A stretch of DNA of 9,441 nt from Flavipsychrobacter stenotrophus (GTDB lineage: Bacteria > Bacteroidota > Bacteroidia > Chitinophagales > Chitinophagaceae): positions 1 through 9,441 of the forward strand of contig CANCOG010000161.1 of assembly GCA_947379685.1 (NCBI GenBank). Direction: 5' to 3'. This document shows, one piece after another, positions 1 through 6,900 of this stretch. Both the position numbers and the translations under genes were made by a program. Position 1 is the stretch's first letter. Every line of letters begins with the position of its first letter. Under the pieces are notes generated by a model. That model was not told the origin of the DNA. It was given only the letters and a program-made list of their open reading frames with translations, and did no database searches.

Positions 1-1
1 G

Positions 2-313
2 TTAGCTTTTATATGCATAAACATCGGGATAATGGCTACCTACCTGGACGCACGAAACATCTACTACAAAAAACTGTACAGAACCATCGAGGGAAGAGTC
101 GAAAAATATCAACCCATGCCGCCTAACGGTCGAGGAACCGAGAGTTTCGTTGTAGCCGGGATTCCATTCACCATGCGATCTCAGGCATTTGGATTCAGCA
201 AAACTGCCATTGATGGAAGTCCCATAAGAGCTGGCTTGTATGTAAAAACCTCCTACCAATTCGATGAACATAATCTTGATGACAACAACATACTCATTCT
301 CAAAACCGAGTAA
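2..313 (+). CDS. C-terminal part of a small membrane-anchored hypothetical protein (5' partial)
   Basis: The frame is open from the first complete codon in the window to a TAA at 311-313, so the gene probably begins upstream. The residues before the first internal Met (LAFICINIGI) are hydrophobic and look like the end of a membrane helix; the rest is soluble. An internal ATG at 32 would give 93 aa but would discard that helix. Visible patterns are YLDARNIYYKKLYRTIEG, then ESFVVAGIPF, then GSPIRAGLYVKTSYQ and a closing NNILILK. I recall this order (an IEG segment, a 'F.V.GI.F' strand, 'GGPIR.GL.V...Y' and a final 'ILK' strand) from uncharacterised Bacteroidota proteins with an N-terminal membrane anchor; no function is known to me. 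It converges on the next gene, with only 27 bp between the two stop codons and no clear terminator. The opposite strand is also open here, but its translation shows no family-like pattern. Confidence 0.66.
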   Translation, partial: LAFICINIGIMATYLDARNIYYKKLYRTIEGRVEKYQPMPPNGRGTESFVVAGIPFTMRSQAFGFSKTAIDGSPIRAGLYVKTSYQFDEHNLDDNNILILKTE

Positions 314-340
314 CAGGAGTATTTTACTTAAACTGCTCAA

Positions 341-1870
341 CTAACCATCAGACTGCGAAGACAAATTCTCCTCCTCATCATCATCACTTTTCGGCTTCTT
401 GGGCGCCTCCTCCTGCTTCGGTGCGTCATCTTTGCCCTCTTTCGGAGGGGCTTTTTCAGCTGCCTGTTGCGCCTTCTTACGTTCCTGAACTTCCTTGCGC
501 GCTTCCTCTTCACGCTTCGCAACACTCTTTTCTTCCTCCTCCCGCTCCTTCTTGCGCTGCGCCCTTCGCTCCTCCTTTGTAAGTTTCTTTACTTCCTTTT
601 TTGCCTCCTTACCTGCAGTCCCTTCAACACTATCCTTCTTCTCAATAATTTTCTGTTCATCCGTCTTGCCCCACTTGCCCGTTTCCAGTATCTGGTCCAG
701 CTCCGATATCTTTTTCTGCGATATCTCTTTCTCCGTCAGTTCTGCATCATACCCCGTCTGGTTCTGTCCATTCGTCCACGAACCGGTGTACACCTTGCCA
801 TTAAGGTCAAGCTCCATACTGGCCACAGGCTCTTCAAAGAGCCATTTGTCTTCAGGCGTTTTCGAGACATCGAGCTTCACATACTCCTCCATATCACCAA
901 ACTTATAGAGTGCATCCCAGTAATTGGTCACCTTACCCTTGGCATCCCTCATGTAACGCACATACAATTCTACCGGTATCTCTTCATCGAATTTCCCCTT
1001 GTAATATTTACGTGCAACAACCTCCCTGCGCAGCCGGGATGCTTCGTCATCAGCCGTCGGCGAACTCAGCAAAAGGTCCCTTTTTATCTTCGCAGAATCC
1101 ACCTTGGGCTTCGCTATACCTGCCATCCCGGCCTTTTTTACCGAATCCGCCCGCACCGAATCCGCCCGTGCCCTTGCCGCAAAAGCCAGCACCGAATCTG
1201 ACCTCGCAGAATCATCCTTGTGTCCTTCCGCCAATCGCTTCAATCGGGCGAAATACTTTCTTTCGGCATTTTCCCTCGCCAGGTACTCATCAATATCATT
1301 GGCTTCAAGCACATTCAGTACCTGCCCGCCGCAATAGAAGCCATTAACTTTTTGAATTTCCGTTATCGTAATGCAAAATGTAGTGCTGCTCAGCATGTCC
1401 CGCACAAACATATACCCCTTAAAACGTTCCGGTGCTACCCGTTCCAGCCCCTCCATACCCCGACTCAGCCCTTGTTTTTGCAACTCATAACGCTGCATAA
1501 CAATGCCCCGCCACTGCACACCGGAATCCTCCCCCTTATGAAGCGTTTGTACAAAGCCACCAATGATAGTACGGTTATAAAACGGATCAAGATCAATTAA
1601 AACAGTTGGGTGCTCCCTAAGCTTAGCAAGCTCCTTTACCGTTTCCGGAGATTGATCCGGATTGTGTAAAACCATTCGCCACAACGTATCGAACGGCGGA
1701 AACAAATAATAATAGGAAACAGTATCCTTCGTGCGCAGGCAATCCAGAACCCTGTTCATCAGCTCAACCTCGGTTCGCGGAGATCCCGTGTACTTATGCT
1801 TGCGCCCTATGCCCTGAGCCTGGCCCCAGTACAGCAATATGCAGGTTAAGAAAATAAATAAAAACCTCAT
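341..1870 (-). CDS. Exported hypothetical protein with Lys/Glu-rich C-terminal tail (509 aa)
   Basis: The ATG is at 1868-1870 on the minus strand and the stop is TAG at 341-343. Residues 1-19 form a classical signal peptide (hydrophobic FLFIFLTCILLYW, cleavage probably near GQAQ-G); the single Cys lacks a lipobox, so a soluble periplasmic or secreted protein is likelier than a lipoprotein. Residues about 30-215 look globular, with aromatic-rich stretches and a central segment (160-190) holding two Cys. Residues 222-245 contain repeated A-D-S-V-R units. Residues about 285-375 form a second folded part (YYKGKFDEEIPVELYVRYM; 'WDALYKFGDMEEYVKLD'). From about 376 to 509 the chain is almost entirely Lys, Glu, Arg, Ala and Gln, ending in an acidic Ser/Asp tail, so it is probably helical or coiled coil and then disordered. 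I recognise no enzyme motif and assign no function. It has its own promoter and is divergent from dcd. Confidence 0.85.
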   Translation of the reverse strand: MRFLFIFLTCILLYWGQAQGIGRKHKYTGSPRTEVELMNRVLDCLRTKDTVSYYYLFPPFDTLWRMVLHNPDQSPETVKELAKLREHPTVLIDLDPFYNRTIIGGFVQTLHKGEDSGVQWRGIVMQRYELQKQGLSRGMEGLERVAPERFKGYMFVRDMLSSTTFCITITEIQKVNGFYCGGQVLNVLEANDIDEYLARENAERKYFARLKRLAEGHKDDSARSDSVLAFAARARADSVRADSVKKAGMAGIAKPKVDSAKIKRDLLLSSPTADDEASRLRREVVARKYYKGKFDEEIPVELYVRYMRDAKGKVTNYWDALYKFGDMEEYVKLDVSKTPEDKWLFEEPVASMELDLNGKVYTGSWTNGQNQTGYDAELTEKEISQKKISELDQILETGKWGKTDEQKIIEKKDSVEGTAGKEAKKEVKKLTKEERRAQRKKEREEEEKSVAKREEEARKEVQERKKAQQAAEKAPPKEGKDDAPKQEEAPKKPKSDDDEEENLSSQSDG

Positions 1871-1909
1871 GAGTTATAAATGCGAACCGCTAAAGTTAAC
1901 TATTTCCCT

Positions 1910-1941
1910 CAAACCTAACCTCATTGCATAAGACTATTCAA
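1910..1941 (-). promoter_or_regulatory. Bacteroidota-type promoter of the 509-aa exported protein
   Basis: Read on the minus strand, TAGGTTTG (1917 down to 1910) matches the TAnnTTTG -7 box at every defined base. A TTG (1941-1939) lies 21 nt upstream, within the usual spacing for the -33 element of the primary sigma factor in this phylum. Transcription would start at about 1903-1906, giving a leader of roughly 35 nt before the ATG. No Shine-Dalgarno sequence is visible in that leader. Confidence 0.6.
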
Positions 1942-2024
1942 TAAATCGTATGGTTTTTTTAACAATAATACTCCTGCCTCGGTGCAAACGCTTCGCGTGA
2001 ATTTATTTTCTTATGCCCGCCATA

Positions 2025-2053
2025 TTGAATTCCGCATTATCACTATATATTTG
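2025..2053 (+). promoter_or_regulatory. Promoter of dcd, positioned for a leaderless transcript
   Basis: TATATTTG at 2046-2053 is a full match to TAnnTTTG, and TTG at 2025-2027 lies 18 nt upstream as the -33 element. The -7 box ends only four bases before the dcd ATG at 2058, so the expected start of transcription falls on or next to the start codon. The same evidence rules out a longer dcd reading frame starting at 2013, because that would place the promoter inside the coding sequence. Confidence 0.65.
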
Positions 2054-2057
2054 CGCC

Positions 2058-2594
2058 ATGATTCTGTCAGATACAAGTATACTCGAAGAAATAGAAAAAG
2101 GAAACATTGTGATAGAGCCTTACGATCGCAGCAATCTGGGTTCAAACTCCTACGATGTACATCTCGGCAAATACCTCGCCATGTACAACGACTCCGTGCT
2201 CGATGCCCGCAAACACAATGAAATAACCCATTTCGAAATACCGGAAGAAGGCTATGTACTTCAGCCATCCCACCTCTACCTGGGTGTGACCATGGAATAC
2301 ACCGAAACCCACGCACACGTCCCCTTCCTGGAAGGAAAGTCATCCACCGGCCGACTCGGCATTGACATCCATGCCACAGCCGGAAAAGGAGATGTAGGTT
2401 TCTGCAATGCCTGGACACTCGAAATATCATGCGTAGTGCCCGTACGCATCTACGCAGGCATGCCCATCGGCCAGCTCATTTACTTCCCGGTACACGGCGA
2501 AGTCCAGAACAAATACAACAAAAAAGAAAATGCCAAATACACCGGCCGCAATATCCGTCCCGTAGAAAGCATGATGTGGAAGAATAAATTCTGA
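2058..2594 (+). CDS. dcd: dCTP deaminase
   Basis: Encodes a 178-aa cytosolic enzyme of the dCTP deaminase/dUTPase fold, which turns dCTP into dUTP and ammonia to feed dTTP synthesis. The N-terminus MILSDTSILEEIEKG and the following 'I.PYDRSNLGSNSYDVHLG' are family hallmarks. The active-site segment K-S-S-T-G-R (94-99) corresponds to the R-S-S-x-x-R motif of the E. coli enzyme, with the catalytic Ser and Arg kept, and Glu122 in TLEIS matches the general-base Glu. The C-terminal lid, KYTGRNIRPVESMMWKNKF, is the form I recall from Bacteroidota. Whether it also has dUTPase activity, like the bifunctional archaeal enzymes, cannot be read from the sequence. The start at 2058 is preferred to an in-frame ATG at 2013 because the extra 15 residues overlap the promoter and do not belong to the family. 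It stands alone, with no operon partner on either side. Confidence 0.95.
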   Translation: MILSDTSILEEIEKGNIVIEPYDRSNLGSNSYDVHLGKYLAMYNDSVLDARKHNEITHFEIPEEGYVLQPSHLYLGVTMEYTETHAHVPFLEGKSSTGRLGIDIHATAGKGDVGFCNAWTLEISCVVPVRIYAGMPIGQLIYFPVHGEVQNKYNKKENAKYTGRNIRPVESMMWKNKF

Positions 2595-2602
2595 CAAAAG
2601 CC

Positions 2603-2649
2603 TGGTCTGGTCAAACTTTCGCAAAAAAAACGAACGTTCGACCAGACCA
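2603..2649. repeat. Inverted repeat just after dcd (10-bp arms)
   Basis: TGGTCTGGTC (2603-2612) and GACCAGACCA (2640-2649) are perfect reverse complements separated by 27 nt. The loop contains a run of eight A and the 10-bp palindrome CGAACGTTCG (2631-2640), which overlaps the right arm by one base; TTCG/CGAA (2618-2621, 2631-2634) could form an inner stem. It begins 8 nt after the dcd stop. No T-run follows, so it would be an atypical terminator; a 3'-end stabilising hairpin or a protein-binding site is equally possible. Confidence 0.6.
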
Positions 2650-2653
2650 AATT

Positions 2654-2675
2654 GACAATAGTTCCAAAAATTGTC
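2654..2675. repeat. Short inverted repeat (6-bp arms)
   Basis: GACAAT (2654-2659) and ATTGTC (2670-2675) flank a 10-nt loop, immediately after the larger inverted repeat. It is weak alone and is listed because it is the middle of three consecutive inverted repeats. Confidence 0.35.
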
Positions 2676-2695
2676 GATCCAATCAAACACTCAAA

Positions 2696-2729
2696 CAGGA
2701 GGACTGCCCTCTATGTAGCAGTCCTCCTG
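2696..2729. terminator. 12-bp perfect hairpin, probable transcript end downstream of dcd
   Basis: CAGGAGGACTGC (2696-2707) and GCAGTCCTCCTG (2718-2729) form a perfect 12-bp GC-rich stem with a 10-nt loop. This is the strongest structure after dcd and lies about 100 nt past its stop codon. The following bases (ATTGTGCC) hold few T, so it lacks the U-tract of a classic intrinsic terminator. Termination is the most likely role but is not proven. Confidence 0.5.
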
Positions 2730-2765
2730 ATTGTGCCACAATAAGTTCTTGCACTATGCTGATAC

Positions 2766-2793
2766 CCCACTCAGGAAATGTCATTGACTTAAC
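2766..2793 (+). repeat. Partial copy of the intergenic palindromic element (copy 1)
   Basis: This stretch starts CCCACTCAGG and runs through ATGTCATTGACTTAAC. It matches the spacer and right half of the palindrome at 2881-2925 with three substitutions and a one-base length difference. The left half of the palindrome is missing here, so this looks like a degraded or truncated copy. Confidence 0.55.
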
Positions 2794-2852
2794 AGGATTC
2801 TCTTTGCGGCTTTGCTTCAAATTAACCGAAGTATGATTGAATAAACTGGGAA

Positions 2853-2880
2853 CTGCGCCTCCGCGTCTTGGCGCGAAACC
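2853..2880 (+). repeat. GCG-rich short-repeat remnant next to the palindrome
   Basis: CTGCGCCTCCGCGTCTTGGC followed by GCGAAACC resembles the CTTTGCGCCTTTGCGTC type of degenerate heptamer repeat that I recall as a dispersed noncoding element in Bacteroidota and other bacteria. A shorter related stretch, CTTTGCGGCTTTGC, lies at 2802-2815. Both are degraded; identification is by eye only. Confidence 0.35.
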
Positions 2881-2925
2881 TTAAGTCATTGGCATTGCCC
2901 ACTCAGGGCAATGCCATTGATTTAA
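2881..2925. repeat. 45-bp intergenic palindromic element (copy 2, complete)
   Basis: Two 20-base arms beginning and ending in TTAA match in 18 of 20 positions around the 5-nt spacer ACTCA (2901-2905). The inner part, GGCATTGCCC/GGGCAATGCC (2891-2900, 2906-2915), is a perfect 10-bp stem. A partial second copy lies at 2766-2793. The size, symmetry and repetition are those of a REP- or MITE-like dispersed element; no protein is encoded in it. Confidence 0.6.
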
Positions 2926-3423
2926 CGAAGCCTGAACGGCTTCAACAGCAATAGCCCTGGTTGATCCAGATGGCCATCGCGAAAAGGTTTAGAACAAAAA
3001 GCTACACACCCTCTGTATGCATTGCCACAATCGGCAGCAGACTCTATTACAACCCGGTCATTGCGACCAGGGAAGTAACCTTACATTTCTATCTTGCCTT
3101 CAAACAGCACACTCCCTTTATGGAAGGGATAAATAACACGTAATCAACTATTTAGGGATTAAACCTTTATCCCCCCGGTGAATCCCTGCCTGGTGCTCAC
3201 ATTTCTTTTAGAAGCTCTGAATGGCATGGATTTCAATATGAATTTATTAAGACCGTATTATTCCAATGGGTGGAAACTGGTAAAAGATGTGGCTACACGC
3301 CAGGCTTCAAACGGGGACGAAGGGGAAAGTTCTGCAATAAACTACTTGCATTCCTGCTCCGAGCTCCCTTTTGTTGCCGCAAACGCACAATGAAAAATAT
3401 AAATTCTTATCATCTTTAACAAC

Positions 3424-3458
3424 TTGTTATCATTTAAAATTAAAAACTACTATGTTTG
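3424..3458 (+). promoter_or_regulatory. Promoter-like element upstream of an AT-rich hairpin
   Basis: TATGTTTG (3451-3458) is a full match to the TAnnTTTG -7 box. The nearest TTG (3424-3426) lies 24 nt upstream, slightly beyond the usual range. Transcription would start near 3463, only about a dozen bases before the hairpin at 3475. It is too far from the gene at 3921 to be its obvious promoter unless a long leader is made. Confidence 0.35.
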
Positions 3459-3474
3459 CATCTGATAAAAAGCG

Positions 3475-3519
3475 CCTTAAAGAAAGAAGAAATTATTTTC
3501 TATTTTCTTTAAGGTTTTT
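3475..3519 (+). terminator. AT-rich hairpin followed by a T-run
   Basis: CCTTAAAGAAA (3475-3485) pairs perfectly with TTTCTTTAAGG (3504-3514), and after two mismatches four more base pairs (AGAA/TTCT) extend the stem inwards. Five T follow directly (3515-3519). The form is that of a rightward intrinsic terminator, though the stem is mostly A-T. It lies just after a promoter-like box, so it could end a very short RNA or act as an attenuator. Confidence 0.4.
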
Positions 3520-3761
3520 GTAAAAAATGTGCGTAGCTTTATAATAGAATAATCGTGGGAAATTTGGGTGTATAATTGAAATGCCATTGAAAAGATAATT
3601 GGCTACTATTGCGCTCATAAATCTGGATTATTATTGAAAATCACCCCAAAACCTCCATTTTAAGCATTTTTTGGCGTTGCCTCTCACAACGTATTGTTTG
3701 TGCCCCGGCCTATCGGGCTTATTAGTAATTCGTTAACAAAGAAATTATTTTTTAAACACAG

Positions 3762-3771
3762 CCCCCCCCCC
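3762..3771. repeat. Homopolymer run of ten C upstream of the large secreted protein gene
   Basis: An uninterrupted C10 tract lies in strongly AT-rich DNA, 149 bp upstream of the ATG at 3921. Runs of this length are prone to slipped-strand length change, and the position is compatible with an effect on transcription of the downstream surface-protein gene. The promoter of that gene is not clearly identified, so any effect is inference. Confidence 0.75.
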
Positions 3772-3920
3772 TGTCAATCCTTGTTTGTTCTCTCTCCTTG
3801 TGCGCTCTAAACAACGCTATTTCAGCGCTAAGAACGTGTGTAATTTTTTATTGAAGAATATCTAATATATTTTATTATAAAATTTCACCTTCATTTTTCA
3901 CGCAGTTTAAATTTTCCAAT

Positions 3921-6900
3921 ATGAAACAGACAGCTACAGGCAGATTGACAAAAAATTATGCCACCAATTGGCCAGCCGTGCTAATTGCTTTCTATTTATT
4001 GATATCGGCTGCTCCCGCCATGGCACAGACCGATGCAGGCGCATTGAACTTTGACGGGAGTGATGACTATGTCACGATTGCACATTCGTCGGCCCTAAGC
4101 CCAACGAATGTTTCACTGGAATGCTGGGTGAACCCATCGGCCGGAGGTGTGGCTTCGACTATAATAACTAAGGAACCCAATGATGGAAGCCATATAGGAT
4201 ATGGTTTCAGGCAGCGCAGCAATAATACTTTTGGGTTTGTTATCGGCCGCGAAGGTTCTGGCGACATGGTAACGTCGATAACCTTTACACCGGGCAATTG
4301 GTACCACCTCGCAGGTACATTTGATGGCTCAACTATTAATTTTTATGTAAATGGAGCACTGCAGGGCACAGCTAGTTCAAGCCTTTCCATAAACTCAGCT
4401 GACAATGTCAACATCGGCAACAATGCTTCTTTGTCGCAACCCTTCCAGGGCTCAATTGATGAAGTCCGAATCTGGAATACTGTCAAATGCCAGGGTGAAA
4501 TACAGTTTAGACGGTATTGCCAGTTGACAGGCAGCCAAGCTGGTCTAGTTGCCTATTATAAATTTAACCAGGGCGTAACCCGCGGAGATAACTCCACTGT
4601 CGCCACACTGATCGATGCTTCTGGCAACTCCTTTAATGGAACGCTGAATAATTTTGCGCTCAACGGTAGAACTTCAAATTGGGTGGCAGGTAACGTAGTC
4701 GGAGCCTGCGGAACATGGATTGCCCCGACGGCCACAATAACCACGGGCGGTTCCACAACCATTTGCCAGGGCCTGCCAGCAGCGCTTACCGCAAATTCAG
4801 GTGCCGGCTATACTTACCAGTGGATAAAGGATGGTACAGCTGTGACCGGTGCAACCATGCAAACTTATGCAGCCACCGCTGCAGGAAGTTATGTGGTAAC
4901 GATTGGTGGAAACTGCAGCACATCATCATCTACTTCCGTAACCGTTATTCCACTCACCATAACAGCCCCCGCCGATGTAACGGCTTATACAAATTACGGA
5001 TGTTCTGCAACTGCTGTCTCCCTGGGTAGCCCGGCAACAGGCGGAAGATGTTATGCTGATAATGTATATAATGACTACCCCTATGCCTATTTTCGCGTAG
5101 GCGCCACAACTGTGACCTGGACGGTAACAGACGCAAATGGCCTCACTGCGACCGCAACACAAACGGTAACAGTTATTGATAATGTTAATCCCACCATCAC
5201 CGCTCCGGCTAACGTTACAGCCTACACTAATTCAGGTTGCAGTGCAACCGGCGTTTCTTTGGGTACCCCGGTAACCGGTGACAATTGCTCTGTAGCCAGC
5301 GTTACAAACGACAATACATTAACTACTTTTCCTTTAGGTACGACAAATGTAACATGGACGGTAACAGACGTAAGCGGCAACACTGCGACTGCAACACAAA
5401 CGGTAACGGTTATTGATAACATTAATCCGACAATCACCGCTCCCGCCAACATTACGGTATATGCTAATTCAGGCTGCAGTGCAACCGGCATTTCTTTAGG
5501 AGCCCCGGCAACCGATGATAATTGCACTGTGGCAAGTGTTACCAACGACCACACTTCAACTACTTTTCCTACAGGAGTAACAACTGTAACCTGGACGGTA
5601 ACCGATGCTGGCGGCAACACTTCGACTGCTACGCAAACGGTAACAGTTATCGATAATGTTAACCCGACTATCACCGCTCCAGCCAACGTTACGGCCTATG
5701 CTACTTTGCGTTGCCGTGCATCTGGCGTTTCTTTAGGCACCCCTGTAACCGATGACAATTGCACTGTAGCCCGCGTTACCAATGACCACGCATCAACTAC
5801 TTTCCCTATTGGAACAACAACTGTAACCTGGACGGTAACCGATGGCAGCGGCAACACTGCAACTGCAACACAAACGGTAACGGTAACTGATAATGTTAAC
5901 CCGACTATCACAGCTCCGGCCAATGTTACGGCCTATGCTAATTCAGGTTGCAGTGCGACCGGCGTTTCTTTAGGCACCCCGGCAACCGATGATAATTGCT
6001 CAGTAGCCAGCGTTACAAACGACCATGAATCAACTACTTTCCCTACAGGTGCAACAACAGTAACCTGGACGGTAACAGACGCCAGCGGAAACACTGCAAC
6101 TGCTACACAAACAGTAACGGTTATTGACAACATTAATCCAACAGTCACAGCCCCGGCCAATGTTACGACCTATGCCAATTCTGGTTGCAATGCAACAGGC
6201 GTTTCATTAGGTGCGGCAGCAACCGATGACAATTGCACTGTAGCAAGCGTTGCCAACGACCACGCATCAACTACTTTTCCTACCGGAGTAACAACAGTAA
6301 CCTGGACAGTAACCGATGCCAGCGGCAACACTGCAACTGCTTCCCAAACAGTAACGGTAATTGACAACATTAATCCAACAATCACCGCTCCGGCCAACGT
6401 TATAGCCTATGCTACTTCGCGTTGCAGTGCATCTGCCATTTCTTTAGGTACCCCGGCAACCGATGACAATTGCTCTGTAACCAGCGTTACCAACGATCAT
6501 GCATCAACTTCCTTTCCTATAGGCGCAACAACAATAACCTGGACCGTAACCGATGCCAGCGGAAACACTGCAACTGCTACCCAAACTGTCACAGTTGTTG
6601 ATAACATTAACCCAACCATCACTGCTCCAGCGAACGTTACAGCCTATACCAATTCTGGTAGCAGTGCAACCGGCATTTCTTTAGGCACCCCGGCAACCGA
6701 TGACAATTGCACTGTAGCCAACGTCACAAACGATCATGGATCAACAACTTTTCCTGCTGGAGCAACAACTGTAACCTGGACAGTAACCGATGCCGGTGGC
6801 AATACAGCAACGGCTACCCAAACAGTAACGGTTATTGATAACATTAATCCAACAATCACCGCCCCGGCCAATATCACTGTAAATAATGAAACCGGCACAA

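Larger units (their letters stand above)
2730..3920. other. Long intergenic region without a convincing gene
   Basis: From 2730 to about 2940 it holds the palindromic repeats and short GCG-rich remnants listed separately. From 2940 to 3400 the base composition is mixed and two short open frames occur (60 and 71 codons, the second from GTG); neither resembles a protein family, neither has a promoter close to its start, and I do not call them. From 3400 to 3920 the DNA becomes AT-rich and contains a promoter-like box, an AT-rich hairpin, the C10 tract and a small hairpin (CGCT/AGCG at 3815-3827). The last 500 bp probably include the regulatory region of the large gene at 3921. No tRNA or rRNA is seen. 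Confidence 0.6.

Noticed and set aside
2..340. Open frame on the minus strand (112 codons)
   Set aside because: It is antisense to the plus-strand frame, which has a family-like pattern and a membrane segment; the minus translation starts from TTG and shows no recognisable motif.
467..1600. Several plus-strand open frames, including a very hydrophobic one of 244 codons
   Set aside because: They are antisense to the Lys/Glu-rich coding sequence; Glu and Lys codons read backwards give Leu and Phe, which explains the false membrane-like character.
2013..2057. Longer dcd start giving 193 residues
   Set aside because: The 15 extra residues cover the promoter boxes and are foreign to the family, whose N-terminus is MILSD-like.
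2427..2690. Minus-strand open frames overlapping the end of dcd
   Set aside because: They are shadows of dcd, running into its 3' hairpin, and have no promoter or family pattern.
2961..3393. Two small plus-strand frames (60 and 71 codons)
   Set aside because: No similarity to a known family, no nearby promoter box and a GTG start for the second; considered chance frames in intergenic DNA.
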